Positions 16,401 through 24,406 of a stretch of DNA of 57,715 nucleotides are shown here, one piece after another (position 1 is the first letter of the stretch; every line of letters starts with the position of its first letter). The notes under the pieces are model-generated. The model searched no databases. It was not told where the DNA came from and was given only the letters and a program-made list of their open reading frames with translations. Origin of the DNA: Oscillospiraceae bacterium (GTDB lineage Bacteria; Bacillota; Clostridia; Oscillospirales; CAG-272); contig SVSP01000015.1 of assembly GCA_015064255.1 (NCBI GenBank), positions 1-57,715 on the forward strand. The letters are read 5' to 3'. The position numbers were made by a program, and so were the translations under genes.

Positions 16401-19104
16401 GCTTTACAAATCTTCCCGATGCTGTAGAAAACACACCACTTACATACTGCCATGAATCGGTATAATCGTTGAACGGAAAAGAATATTCGTCAATTTCTGT
16501 ATTACCGCTTCGATCCATATATGTTACTGCAACTACTATTGCAAAGATACTATTGCTTGATGGAATTGCATTTGTTGACAATGCTCTTCCAGAAACTCTG
16601 TATTGCTTCGGTTTTATATTGTAAGCAGTTTGACCCGACGTGAAAGAAGATATTTCGTAACTCGATGCATTATATATTGTCTGTCTGACATACCGTTCGT
16701 TTGTAACTCCACCACCGGTCATATAAAGTGAAAGACCGGATAACAGGCTATGTGTAGCTACATTAACAGACGTATCACTGCTTCCGACTATAGACCAAAA
16801 GGTTCCAAGCGGATGTGTGGTCGTTCCGCTGCTTATTACAGAAGTTTCAAAGCTTCCGTAATTCACCTTATTGTTCATAGAATAGCCAACAGATTTGGAA
16901 AGAGTTGCGTGGCTAACTAAAACACAATCTGACGCATCTGCATTACTTTCGCCCACGACTTCTATAGTAACAGCAAAGCGTTCTGTAGAAGTCGTATTTA
17001 CATCAAATGTCAGAGTTTCTTCTGCGTTTATAGGATAATTATATTCTTTTCTAAAATTAATCTCTTCCGTGTATATAGTCGAAGTATTATCCAAAGACTG
17101 TACTTTAAGTCTTACCGTAAGTTTACCGTCAGATTCATTTCTGAGATCTGCCGACAACGTATACGTTCCGCTTTTAAGAACAACATTTTGAGTTAATTTA
17201 GATGTACTTCCGGCTGAAGCTGTTAGTTTTACATTATATGCGCTATCATACTCATCTTGATTATATGTAAGAGGTTCTGTATTCTGGTCGTATTTCAGTG
17301 CCAACAAAGATACATTACCCGAAGTAGTCCAAAAATTAAGGCTGGACACTCCATTTATGACAAAGTTAGAATTAACAAGATAATTTGTAGCAATATCCGA
17401 AATCGAAGAAGATGTCTTTATACTGTTTTTAGCTTTTTCGTTATCGTCAACATATTCACCGCTTGTAGCTCCGTATATAGTATATCCGTTTATATCTGTA
17501 GAATATGTAGTCACACATCTGCCTTCATTGTCAAAACTATATACTGTAAATATATCATCCGAGTTACCGTATATATCATCACTTCCGCTTGTACGGACTT
17601 TAGTATAGCCGGTACCGTACGTAAAGCCTACGGTCTGTCCGATACTTGAGCTTGTTCCGGCTTTCTCGCATACGGATGTGACTCTGCCTGCAGAGTCATA
17701 TGTGTACGCTATTTCCGTCTTATGAAGATCATCTTTAACCGAAACGATTCGGCCTGCAGCATCATAATCATAATAACATTCAGCATCGACTGTTATATAA
17801 GAATTGCTTCCACTCGAATAGAACGATGACCAATTGCTGCTGCTTGTACTTCCACTCTGATGAGCATATACGATCTTTCTGAGATACTTATATCCAGAAG
17901 AGCTTATATCTCCGTTATATGTATTCGAATAATAGAAAAGTACAGCCTGTTGCCTTGAAGAATCCAAAACGTATCTCAAAACACCGCTGGAATTATTAGT
18001 GATTGTGAAATGCGTTACCGAACTGCTGCTGCCGTTAGGTGTCATCTTAACAGATTTCGGTTTTCCGTTTTCATCAGATGTAAAACTAATCGAATTTCCG
18101 TTAATGTCCGTAATACTTTGCAGTATTCCACCCGAGGACAAGGTTGCAAACGTATATTTGTTAAATGCTGTATCTTCAATAATGAATCCGTCTGATGATA
18201 CCGTAAGCTTAAGCTTCAGTCCGTCTTCGTCATAATAAATATTATCTTCTCCGCTGACTGTGCTCTTGAAAAAAGCGTGTTCGGTTGCATCTGCATCAGT
18301 ATAAATATAATATGTTTCCTCTGCACCGTCAATATTGATACGCGTATCAGAAACAATATATTGGCTCATACTTGCTTTAAATCCGGTTCCTGTTGGGGTA
18401 TACCCATTTGGAACGTGTCTGTTAAACGTGGTATAATAATTTCCGGCAAGAGCTGAATTATACACCATACTTACTGTATATGGCATAAGACTGTCTGTAG
18501 TAGTAATCGCACCTGCTTCGAACACAAGATTGCCCGTTGCAAGATTTACGTATCCGTTTCCGGCCGTTCCTGCACTATGCGAAGCAAATGACCAATAATC
18601 TTCAAGACCCAGTTGGTCCTTATAAGTTACCATTAGACGCGGTCTTCTGGATACAGTAGTCTCATCATTAGAGTAGAAATGAGTATATTCAATAACCTCG
18701 GTACCGTTTACAATCTGCAAACAAAGTCCATAGTTAGCATAAGTTCCGTTCACCCACTTATTAAATATATCCGTAATGTTCCAATAAGATCGCTCAGGAG
18801 CGTACTCTCCTCTAACCACTACCGTTTGCAGATAATCTATAAGCGAAGAATCTACTGATCCGACGGTAGATGTGATAGAAGAATATGTCAGTGCATTCGT
18901 CCAGTCGCTGGCAACACGATATACTCCTATATAGTTTCCATAACTTGCTCTTTGAAGCATAGAAAAATCTACTGATGTTATATATGCGTAATTTGGAATA
19001 TTAGGAAGAGAAGATGTCTTCCAGTATATTCTGGACGTCGAATTGGCATTAAAATAGGACAAAGAACTGTAATTTGTGCTCGGATAAGCTGAATCAACAT
19101 ACAA
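13474..19104 (-). CDS. Giant Rhs/YD-repeat protein (body and toxin tail)
   Basis: 1876 open codons. The first ~165 residues form a DNRLRE-type beta domain ('YVDSAYPSTNYSSLSYFN' to 'RPRLMVTYKDQ'). About 1,400 residues of YD repeats follow ('YTYDSAGRVTSV', 'YDYDTLDRVEKIWY', 'YRYDSAGRL'), then the Rhs core end 'RYRGYYYDSELGFYYLNSRY' and 'NNPVMRMD', and a ~190-residue variable tail. Such proteins form a hollow shell around a C-terminal toxin. The signal peptide is in another frame at 18978-19487, so this body lacks a normal start. The first Met has no ribosome site. Expression therefore needs a frameshift, or the gene is broken. Immunity candidate downstream. Confidence 0.9.
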   Translation of the reverse strand: MYVDSAYPSTNYSSLSYFNANSTSRIYWKTSSLPNIPNYAYITSVDFSMLQRASYGNYIGVYRVASDWTNALTYSSITSTVGSVDSSLIDYLQTVVVRGEYAPERSYWNITDIFNKWVNGTYANYGLCLQIVNGTEVIEYTHFYSNDETTVSRRPRLMVTYKDQLGLEDYWSFASHSAGTAGNGYVNLATGNLVFEAGAITTTDSLMPYTVSMVYNSALAGNYYTTFNRHVPNGYTPTGTGFKASMSQYIVSDTRINIDGAEETYYIYTDADATEHAFFKSTVSGEDNIYYDEDGLKLKLTVSSDGFIIEDTAFNKYTFATLSSGGILQSITDINGNSISFTSDENGKPKSVKMTPNGSSSSVTHFTITNNSSGVLRYVLDSSRQQAVLFYYSNTYNGDISSSGYKYLRKIVYAHQSGSTSSSNWSSFYSSGSNSYITVDAECYYDYDAAGRIVSVKDDLHKTEIAYTYDSAGRVTSVCEKAGTSSSIGQTVGFTYGTGYTKVRTSGSDDIYGNSDDIFTVYSFDNEGRCVTTYSTDINGYTIYGATSGEYVDDNEKAKNSIKTSSSISDIATNYLVNSNFVINGVSSLNFWTTSGNVSLLALKYDQNTEPLTYNQDEYDSAYNVKLTASAGSTSKLTQNVVLKSGTYTLSADLRNESDGKLTVRLKVQSLDNTSTIYTEEINFRKEYNYPINAEETLTFDVNTTSTERFAVTIEVVGESNADASDCVLVSHATLSKSVGYSMNNKVNYGSFETSVISSGTTTHPLGTFWSIVGSSDTSVNVATHSLLSGLSLYMTGGGVTNERYVRQTIYNASSYEISSFTSGQTAYNIKPKQYRVSGRALSTNAIPSSNSIFAIVVAVTYMDRSGNTEIDEYSFPFNDYTDSWQYVSGVFSTASGRFVKHIEIRCEFSGQTGSVYFDDISLCYLKTDNSPMYCDYDEDTGMLTEVLAPYSRTCYEYDGTNVTRKITKNSVTDYTYENNRVKTVKYYSFNGDWKEENCGYVDGTSARTLRSTTVYTYNTYGLVTKEEVTSSGVGTLVTTRTYNTSTMKIFGALTSETDTLGNTTKYFYDSKNGYLLASISPDGNGMAYTYDALGRMTLATPATVSGSSYTPTTNAENVAYTYDTTDRLSTITTDSTTYTFVYDAFGNTTSISAGSNQLAGYTYNAYNGKLATMSYGNGASVKYDYDTLDRVEKIWYKESGESAYTLAYEYKYDSNGYLHTFFDYVSDQVTTYRYDSAGRLCEYYVNSASEDGKQSFLDYAYDEDGRVVSQYYRQDYAYSGGYETALITTGYTYDDNDGSLKTESISLNTYQLNTGYTYDNLGRLEKKIQTLQHSVLNQSSVITQRYTYKSNGANTSLQISDMTSTVTNNGIEQSKTEYTYEYDSNGNITRIKVGDVLKYAYHYDKLGQLVRVDDNVAGYTYTYQYDKAGNITYKHTHYLASPDDGVGSPIDTDFYDYSTSAWGDLLTGYNSGTITYDTIGNPLTYHNGFTFTWEQGRRLAEARNGSIEIFFKYNDEGIRTSKTVNNVKHTYYLSGSRILAEEWGNNLLIYLYDAEGSPIGMQYRKSTYSENSFVTYWFEKNLQGDIIAVYDENGTKLVSYTYDAWGNVTTTYHNSGASTAAQYNPFRYRGYYYDSELGFYYLNSRYYDPETGRFISPDTTDILTATPMALTDKNLFAYCDNNPVMRMDIGGEFWNWLIGAAVGDVSGLIGQVVSDIVTSVVNNEITISSWETYAGSVIGGALGGAVLGGTGNVTLAGIVSDASTTLIGQSLEKAFSDPDKTWAEIGANTALSVVGGQVLGSLMPNVKGINSGRGNMSAVYKAGLTKLRNGTATRMSFKVIGKGIFSNFVDDGIQTVYTASGNYKNRIKGLGRYCG

Positions 19105-19487
19105 ATCTGTAACAGAGTCTCGTTTCCGGTCGTCTTTTTAGCAAACTTTATTCGTGCATCTGCTGTCGTATATTCATTTCCTGAAAGAGCTATGGTATTA
19201 TCTATCTCTTCCCACAACCCGTCTTCATTCAATCGGTGCAAAGGCACAGAATACTGTATTGCCGTTACAGTTCCGTCGGCATTTCTGAAATGCTTTGTAT
19301 ATTCGTCTCTTCTATGTGTGAGTTCATAGGTATATAAATCTGCATTTCCGAGCGTTGATGTACTTACTTCATCACCATATTGAGAGCTATCTTCATTGAC
19401 AGCCGCCAAAACAGTAAGCGGTAATGATACCAGCAGTATTGCTATAGTTAATATGATTGATATAAACTTTATTGAGAACTTTTTCAT
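18978..19487 (-). CDS. Signal-peptide and N-terminal part of the Rhs protein, out of frame with its body
   Basis: GGAAGG precedes the ATG at 19487. The first ~28 residues are a clean signal peptide ('FISIILTIAILLVSLPLTVLA'). The following 'DLYTYELTHRRDEYTKHFRN' to 'NEYTTADARIKFAKKTTGNE' resembles the N-terminal domain of the secreted protein at 27138. At about 19110-19125 the sequence jumps into the DNRLRE domain of the Rhs body, but in the +1/-2 relation, so the body is read in another frame and this frame ends at 18978. Compared with the 27-kb relative, roughly 200 residues between the two domains are absent. A deletion with frameshift is the likely cause. Confidence 0.8.
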   Translation of the reverse strand: MKKFSIKFISIILTIAILLVSLPLTVLAAVNEDSSQYGDEVSTSTLGNADLYTYELTHRRDEYTKHFRNADGTVTAIQYSVPLHRLNEDGLWEEIDNTIALSGNEYTTADARIKFAKKTTGNETLLQICMLIQLIRAQITVLCPILMPIRRPEYTGRHLLFLIFQITHI

Positions 19488-19547
19488 ATTCGTATTCCTT
19501 CCATCGTATTTTAAATTATCATAGAACTATATTCGGCAAACAAAAAG

Positions 19548-19582
19548 ACACACAAACCTCTGCCGAAGTGTGGTTTATGTGC
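19548..19582 (-). terminator. Leader terminator 1 (attenuator candidate before Rhs)
   Basis: On the minus strand GCACATAAACC pairs with GGTTTGTGTGT and is followed by CTTTTTG. The TAA in the 5' arm is the stop codon of the leader ORF. It lies 60 bases before the Rhs start. Confidence 0.8.
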
Positions 19583-19682
19583 CAACGTTGCTGATTTTCA
19601 GATACCTCAAATTCGGAAAAGAGGATATTACGTGCAAATACATAAACCTACTATAGATTTTTAATAATCCGAAGATTTTCAT
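19575..19682 (-). CDS. 35-residue leader peptide 1 (upstream of Rhs)
   Basis: The ATG at 19682 follows AAGGAGG with nine-base spacing. The peptide begins 'MKIFGLLKIYSRF' and ends 'R-Y-L-K-I-S-N-V-G-T'. The ending shares R-x-x-L-K-(I/L)-(S/T)-x-x-(G/S)-(T/A)-stop with the leaders at 19883 and 26956. Its stop lies in the 5' arm of the terminator hairpin, so a ribosome paused at the end would prevent the hairpin from forming. Control of the Rhs operon by attenuation is inferred. The alternative is an independent peptide gene. Confidence 0.7.
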   Translation of the reverse strand: MKIFGLLKIYSRFMYLHVISSFPNLRYLKISNVGT

Positions 19683-19723
19683 AGCATACAGCCTCCTTAC
19701 CTAATTTTGTTATTTCTAATTTA

Positions 19724-19752
19724 ATATTATCATATATATCGAAATATGTCAA
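19724..19752 (-). promoter_or_regulatory. Promoter of the leader 1/Rhs unit
   Basis: Minus strand TTGACA, 17 bases, TAATAT, with TGA just before the -10. Transcription would start ~30 bases before the leader ATG. Confidence 0.75.
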
Positions 19753-19822
19753 TGCTTTTGTCTGAATTTTTCTTTGTAAGCCTTAAACAAATTAAAATAG
19801 CAGATTTTGTGCACCTTAGCAA

Positions 19823-19851
19823 TTGACATTTTTATACAAACGTGATATTAT
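19823..19851 (+). promoter_or_regulatory. Promoter of the leader 2 unit
   Basis: TTGACA, 17 bases, TATTAT, preceded by TGA. About 85 bases around and upstream match the promoter region at 26820-26902. Confidence 0.78.
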
Positions 19852-19882
19852 GTATATAGAAAATAAAAAAGGAGATCGTGAT

Positions 19883-19972
19883 ATGAAAAATATCAAATAT
19901 AACGGTCTTCGGAATGTTCCCCCATGTGTTTCTTGGAGGCAAAAACTTAAACTCACCAAGAAAAGCGCATGA
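19883..19972 (+). CDS. 29-residue leader peptide 2
   Basis: AAAAAAGGAGATCGTGAT precedes the ATG. The peptide ends 'R-Q-K-L-K-L-T-K-K-S-A', the family pattern. The TGA stop falls at bases 10-12 of the 5' arm of the terminator at 19961-20008. The downstream gene (20159) starts 150 bases after the hairpin. Confidence 0.7.
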   Translation: MKNIKYNGLRNVPPCVSWRQKLKLTKKSA

Positions 19973-20008
19973 GCCGAAGACTGATCGACAGACGGCTTAT
20001 GCGCTTTT
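19961..20008 (+). terminator. Leader terminator 2
   Basis: AAAAGCGCATGAGCCG and CGGCTTATGCGCTTTT pair over 16 bp (one G-U) around a 16-base loop, followed by a T-rich tail. The leader's TGA is within the 5' arm. Confidence 0.85.
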
Positions 20009-20030
20009 GTGTTTACCGAGAATTTTATTT

Positions 20031-20105
20031 GTAGGGGTCGACGCCCTCGGCGACCCGCATACCTTGACGAGAATTCAAACGGGTCGTCGTAGGTGCCGCC
20101 CCCTA
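20031..20105. repeat. GC-rich palindromic intergenic repeat (MITE-like)
   Basis: Starts GTAGGGG and ends CCCCTAC, with internal CGACCCG/CGGGTCG pairing. It is much richer in GC than its surroundings. Similar palindromic repeats are common between genes of gut Clostridia. It lies between leader hairpin 2 and gene 20159. Confidence 0.6.
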
Positions 20106-20158
20106 CCGAGAGGGTATAATTCTGTCGAAACAAAATAATATGAAAGGAATATAATGTA

Positions 20159-21505
20159 ATGAAATTCAAAAAAGTTTTAGCACTATTCTTAACAGTGGCA
20201 ATGCTATTATCATTCTCGACGATGTTTGTGTCAGCGAACACAAGATCTGTTAGTTATCCGCAGTCGTGGGTAAACGTAGGTGAAAGCATACAGCTTACAG
20301 TATCCGGGGTTACTTCGGTATCATGGGCTACAGATAACTCTAATGTAGCCATAGTAAGCGCTACAGGCAAAGTTACCGGAGTTTCTCGCGGAACAGCCAC
20401 AATAACCACTAACTGCCAATACGCAAATGGTAATTCGGAAACATTTACAACCTATATTACGGTGTACGACAATCGTGGAATTGTGAACGGCGAAGAATAC
20501 TATATTTTCAATTCACTGATTTCAAGCGGCGATTCTTTGCCAATTGTCCTTGTAGGAGGCACTACCAACGGAGCTTCACTATATCTCAGTCCAAATATGG
20601 AAGAAACAGACTACCAGTGGCGACTTACACAGCAATCAACCGGCAAATACACTATCGAATATGTTGCCGCATCCAATAAAGGTATGTACGCCAACACAAC
20701 CAACAACAACGTTACTCTGAATACATTAGGTTCAAGCAAAACACAATTTGAACTGCAAAGGGTGAACACTGCCGATCATTCGGGTGAATATCTCATTCGG
20801 TATAACTCATCTTACGTTGCTGCCAGCCCGTCATCAAGAATCTGTTATCTCACGCAAACGCTTAGCGACCAGTGTTATTGGACTCTTGCAAGAGCAGATA
20901 AAGGAAACGCAAGAATGGTAATTACCGAGCATATGGTGAGTAGTAACACCTATCCCGTAAGCGAATTTGAAAATGTTTTCGAAAGCAGCGATTTGGGATA
21001 TAATGCTTATCACTCTGTAAATCCGACCGCGTATAACGCATACCAGTATTTGCAGAGCGATGACATATTGATCATCACAGGTGAAGGTCAAGCCGGATAT
21101 ATTAAGCTTGAAAATACAAGCGGCGGTACAACAGGATATATAAGAGCAAACAGTAGTGTGTTAGGTCTTTCGGGTAACGTATATACTATAGATAACCCCA
21201 GCGCTCCGATTGATCTGTCATCGGTAAGGTGTGTTCTGTATCTGTCTGACTACTCCGGAAATACATCAAACGGGGCAAACCTCGTTGATGTAACCTACGA
21301 GCAAGGCGCTCATTTCGTTTTGGGATGGACGGAAGAAATTGATCCAAGTGAAATAGCTATATGGCTTGATACATTTATTGACTGTATACAAGCTTCACTT
21401 ACGATAAAGGTAGCAATTGAATGCGCCGATGAAGCAATCGAACGTGGAAATTCATCTCCCGTTTATAAAAAAGGCGATGATAAACAATATTTAAGATTAT
21501 CTTAA
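20159..21505 (+). CDS. Secreted Ig-like/lectin-like protein with degenerate CHAT-like domain
   Basis: 448 residues. Signal peptide 'KVLALFLTVAMLLSFSTMFVSA', BIG2 Ig-like domain (residues ~32-103, 'SWVNVGESIQLTV', 'GVSRGTATITT'), a ricin-like segment (~110-245, 'YYIFNS', 'QWRLTQQSTGKYTIEYV'), and a C-terminal domain with 'RCVLYLSDYSGN' and 'TYEQGAHFVLGW', the CHAT/caspase-like fold pattern. Its paralogue at 43828 has His310 and Cys370. Here the corresponding positions are Glu309 and about Asp364, so this copy should be catalytically dead. It is exported and probably acts at the surface. Controlled by leader 2, with 21518 in the same unit. Confidence 0.8.
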   Translation: MKFKKVLALFLTVAMLLSFSTMFVSANTRSVSYPQSWVNVGESIQLTVSGVTSVSWATDNSNVAIVSATGKVTGVSRGTATITTNCQYANGNSETFTTYITVYDNRGIVNGEEYYIFNSLISSGDSLPIVLVGGTTNGASLYLSPNMEETDYQWRLTQQSTGKYTIEYVAASNKGMYANTTNNNVTLNTLGSSKTQFELQRVNTADHSGEYLIRYNSSYVAASPSSRICYLTQTLSDQCYWTLARADKGNARMVITEHMVSSNTYPVSEFENVFESSDLGYNAYHSVNPTAYNAYQYLQSDDILIITGEGQAGYIKLENTSGGTTGYIRANSSVLGLSGNVYTIDNPSAPIDLSSVRCVLYLSDYSGNTSNGANLVDVTYEQGAHFVLGWTEEIDPSEIAIWLDTFIDCIQASLTIKVAIECADEAIERGNSSPVYKKGDDKQYLRLS

Positions 21506-21517
21506 GGAGGTAATACA

Positions 21518-22432
21518 ATGAAAAAGATAATATATGTGGTAGCAATGCTTTTGATCTTTTCGACTATGCTGTTGGTTCTTCTTTCTTCAAATTCAGTTCC
21601 GGAGATCGAGGAACCTGAAAACAAAGAATATAAAATAATTTACTACGGAAGACAGATAGATTTATTTGACTCTATTTTCAACGATAGCTTGCCGAGTAAC
21701 GTAGTAAGTGTAGAAAACGCTTATGTTGATGAAGGTATTATTAATGATAAATTTATCAACGAAAAAGCCCCCAAAACAAAAAAAATCTCTTTCAACGGAG
21801 AAACTTTTGATTTGACATATGAATATTCATACAGTCGAACAGGTACTTCTTTGGATAATAGAGATGTATATTCTTGTGGTATTTTCCCAAATTCTACCTA
21901 CGTCTACCAGTTTGATTTTTGGGAAAGTACAGGCGAATTAATCAAATATCAGGCACGTCTTGTTAAAGAACATGCCGAATCGAAAAACTTTACTGAAGAT
22001 CAAGTTAAAGACGCCGCGGAAAAGTTGCTTGCATCATTGTATGGTGAAGAAAAATTCGGTGAGTACACCTTTGAGAGTATCAATTACGTCGCAGATACTT
22101 CGCTTACCGGATGGAAAGTTAAATACACAAAATATATTCAAGGATACAAAACAGCCGATGTTATCTATGTGGTATATAATGCCGCGGGCGAAATCTTACG
22201 CACGGATGCTACGTATTTCGGACTCTTCGACAAACTTGAAAAAGAAGATATTGAATCTGCAGATAAAGTTATTCGAGAGTCTGTTTGCGATTCTTGGGAC
22301 CTGAATGATGCTTGCCTTGTTCTTGCAGAGGGCGGTATATATTATCTTCGTAATACAATATCAATGGATTATGTAAATGACGCCAAAGAAATCTCTGAAA
22401 CTAAAACTCAAATCTATATCAATGTTGAATAA
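21518..22432 (+). CDS. Secreted PepSY-like protein
   Basis: 304 residues with an N-terminal signal or anchor ('IIYVVAMLLIFSTMLLVLLSS'), no lipobox Cys seen. The middle 'FTEDQVKDAAEKLLASLYG' and 'VIYVVYNAAGEILRTDATYFG' resemble repeats of PepSY/YcdB-type proteins, which often modulate extracellular peptidases. AAGGAGG precedes the ATG and the gap to the previous gene is 12 bases, so the two are co-transcribed. A partner or inhibitor role for the CHAT-like protein upstream is conceivable but unproven. The GC-rich terminator at 22445 closes the unit. Confidence 0.7.
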   Translation: MKKIIYVVAMLLIFSTMLLVLLSSNSVPEIEEPENKEYKIIYYGRQIDLFDSIFNDSLPSNVVSVENAYVDEGIINDKFINEKAPKTKKISFNGETFDLTYEYSYSRTGTSLDNRDVYSCGIFPNSTYVYQFDFWESTGELIKYQARLVKEHAESKNFTEDQVKDAAEKLLASLYGEEKFGEYTFESINYVADTSLTGWKVKYTKYIQGYKTADVIYVVYNAAGEILRTDATYFGLFDKLEKEDIESADKVIRESVCDSWDLNDACLVLAEGGIYYLRNTISMDYVNDAKEISETKTQIYINVE

Positions 22433-22444
22433 CTAACATCCCCA

Positions 22445-22466
22445 CCCCCGCGCCACCGCGCGGGGG
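22445..22466 (+). terminator. Intrinsic terminator
   Basis: CCCCGCGC, CACC loop, GCGCGGGG, then a T-rich stretch. The same hairpin ends the paralogous unit at 45235. Confidence 0.8.
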
Positions 22467-22554
22467 GTATCATTTTACACATCTCTTAAGGTATAAGTAT
22501 TTTTACCCGCAAGAGGCATCCCCAACAAGTTTATTGAAATTATCCCCCAAAAAG

Positions 22555-22585
22555 CAAACCCCGTACTATATTAGTACGGGGTTTG
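22555..22585 (-). terminator. Terminator of the ABC operon
   Basis: CAAACCCCGTACTA pairs with TAGTACGGGGTTTG. On the minus strand CTTTTTG follows. The stop codon of the second ABC gene lies in the hairpin. Confidence 0.85.
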
Positions 22586-24406
22586 TGTACAACTATATAA
22601 TTCCATTCTATACTTTTTCGCCTGCACACGGTACATTTTCGCGTACTTGCCGTTTCGCTCCATAAGTTCATCGTGAGAACCGCTTTCTACGAGCTTGCCT
22701 TCATCGAACATATAGATCTTACCTGCCATTCGTGTGGTAGAGAATCTGTGAGATATGAAGATAACCGTTTTTCCTTCAGCATTTTCGAGTATAGATTGAT
22801 TAAGCTCATACTCCGCAATAGGATCGAGCGCACTTGAAGGTTCATCCATAATGATAAGCTCAACGGGTCTTGCAAACACTCTTGCAATTGCGATCTTCTG
22901 TGATTCACCGCCCGAAAGTCCTACGCCCTCTTTACTAAACTCGGTTGTCAGTTGTGAATGAATTCCGTTCGGCAGATCTTTAAGTTTTTCGTCAAACGAA
23001 GCAGCTTTCAGTGCCGACATAACAGTTTCTTCATCCGCATCGGTATACTCACCGCCCATAACATTCTCGGCTACCGTCGCCGCAAATACCTTATAGTCCT
23101 GAAAAACAGCGCCTATATGTTTGCGATAGCTTTCGGGCGCATACTCGGTAATATTTTTTCCGTTATACAGAATCTCTCCGCTTGTAGTGTCGTACAAGCG
23201 CATAAGCAGTTTAATAAGTGTAGTCTTCCCTGCACCGTTATAGCCGACAAACGCGATCTTTTCGCCCTTTTTTATTTCAAGGTTTACATTACTGAGCGTT
23301 TTTTTATCATTATTTGTAAATGGATAAACAAAATCCAGATTTTTTATTGTCAGCGATTCAAATGCGGGAACCTCGGTTTCCTCACCGTTGATCTGTGGTT
23401 CATATTCAATGAACTTCTTTACTCTCTCAATATAGAGGCTATGTTCGTTGAATCTGTTCAGATAGTTACCGATATCGTCTATTGTCCAATAGAGTTTAAA
23501 ACTTGCAGTGATACTTGCGGAAAAGCTACCCAGCGAAAGTGTAGGATCAACGATATAACGCACGATCAGATAGCTCGTAACACCTGCTGACGGGAGCAAG
23601 CTAGTAAGTATCGTAGCGATCAACGATAGACCAAATATCTTACCCATATACTTTTTGATACAGGCAATCTTCGTATCTGTCGTTGTCTTGTAATCGTTTC
23701 TTAGATGCTCTGCAATCCCACCTTGGCGCAATTCCTTTGCATAATCTTGAAGATAAAACACTCTTCCTATATAGCTGAGTTTTCGGTTGATCGGGTTCAT
23801 TTCAAGATTCTTATCGTAGCGAATCTTATTGAGTTTATTCTTGATGACAAAACCGAGACCTACAGAAACAAGAAGTACAACCGCAACGAGCCAATCCATA
23901 GAAGCGAGTAATCCAAGTATAACCGCACTCGATACAATACGGTTGATGAAGATACTGAAGTTCTCCATTATTTGTGCTGTTCGAACATCGGATTCACGTA
24001 TCGCCCAGATGAAATCATTATAGAATTCAGGATCATCGTAGCAGCTTTGGTCAAGCTCACGCGCTTTCTCATAAAGCTCGTTTTGTATACCTTCATGCAG
24101 TATCAGCTTAACTTTCGGAACGTAAACTTCAAGTCGCCATTTGTTAAAAAGCTCAAATACCGCATTATATCCTGTGGCAAGCAGCACCCAAAAAAGGAAC
24201 GTCTTAAATTCTACGCCTTTTTCAATAGCATCAAATATGTACTTAGTGAGCAATACACTGATAATATGATCCGCCCCGCGTCCGAACGCTTCACAAAGAG
24301 TTACAACAGTATAGGACGGCGCATATTTAAATGAATACTTTAACATAAACCATAGGTTCTTTGAAACTCTTATTGGGTTATGCCGCTTTGTTTCATCCAT
24401 ACTCAT
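22571..24406 (-). CDS. ABC exporter, fused membrane and ATPase domains (second subunit)
   Basis: 611 residues. About 330 residues of six-helix exporter membrane domain, then the ATPase with Walker A 'GYNGAGKTTLIKLL' (near 395), signature 'LSGGESQKIAIARVF', Walker B 'LIIMDEPSSALDP' and H-loop 'ISHRFSTTR'. It overlaps the upstream ABC gene by ATGA, so the two half-transporters are probably a heterodimer. Substrate unknown. The position between Rhs/Ig-like genes and a peptide locus makes peptide or drug export plausible. The C-terminal 'YSCTQTPY' end is read through the terminator stem. Confidence 0.88.
   Translation of the reverse strand: MSMDETKRHNPIRVSKNLWFMLKYSFKYAPSYTVVTLCEAFGRGADHIISVLLTKYIFDAIEKGVEFKTFLFWVLLATGYNAVFELFNKWRLEVYVPKVKLILHEGIQNELYEKARELDQSCYDDPEFYNDFIWAIRESDVRTAQIMENFSIFINRIVSSAVILGLLASMDWLVAVVLLVSVGLGFVIKNKLNKIRYDKNLEMNPINRKLSYIGRVFYLQDYAKELRQGGIAEHLRNDYKTTTDTKIACIKKYMGKIFGLSLIATILTSLLPSAGVTSYLIVRYIVDPTLSLGSFSASITASFKLYWTIDDIGNYLNRFNEHSLYIERVKKFIEYEPQINGEETEVPAFESLTIKNLDFVYPFTNNDKKTLSNVNLEIKKGEKIAFVGYNGAGKTTLIKLLMRLYDTTSGEILYNGKNITEYAPESYRKHIGAVFQDYKVFAATVAENVMGGEYTDADEETVMSALKAASFDEKLKDLPNGIHSQLTTEFSKEGVGLSGGESQKIAIARVFARPVELIIMDEPSSALDPIAEYELNQSILENAEGKTVIFISHRFSTTRMAGKIYMFDEGKLVESGSHDELMERNGKYAKMYRVQAKKYRMELYSCTQTPY

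Noticed and set aside
13739-18235. Plus-strand open frames opposite the Rhs gene
   Set aside because: They are shadows of the Tyr/Asp-rich repeats, with no ribosome sites or recognisable proteins.
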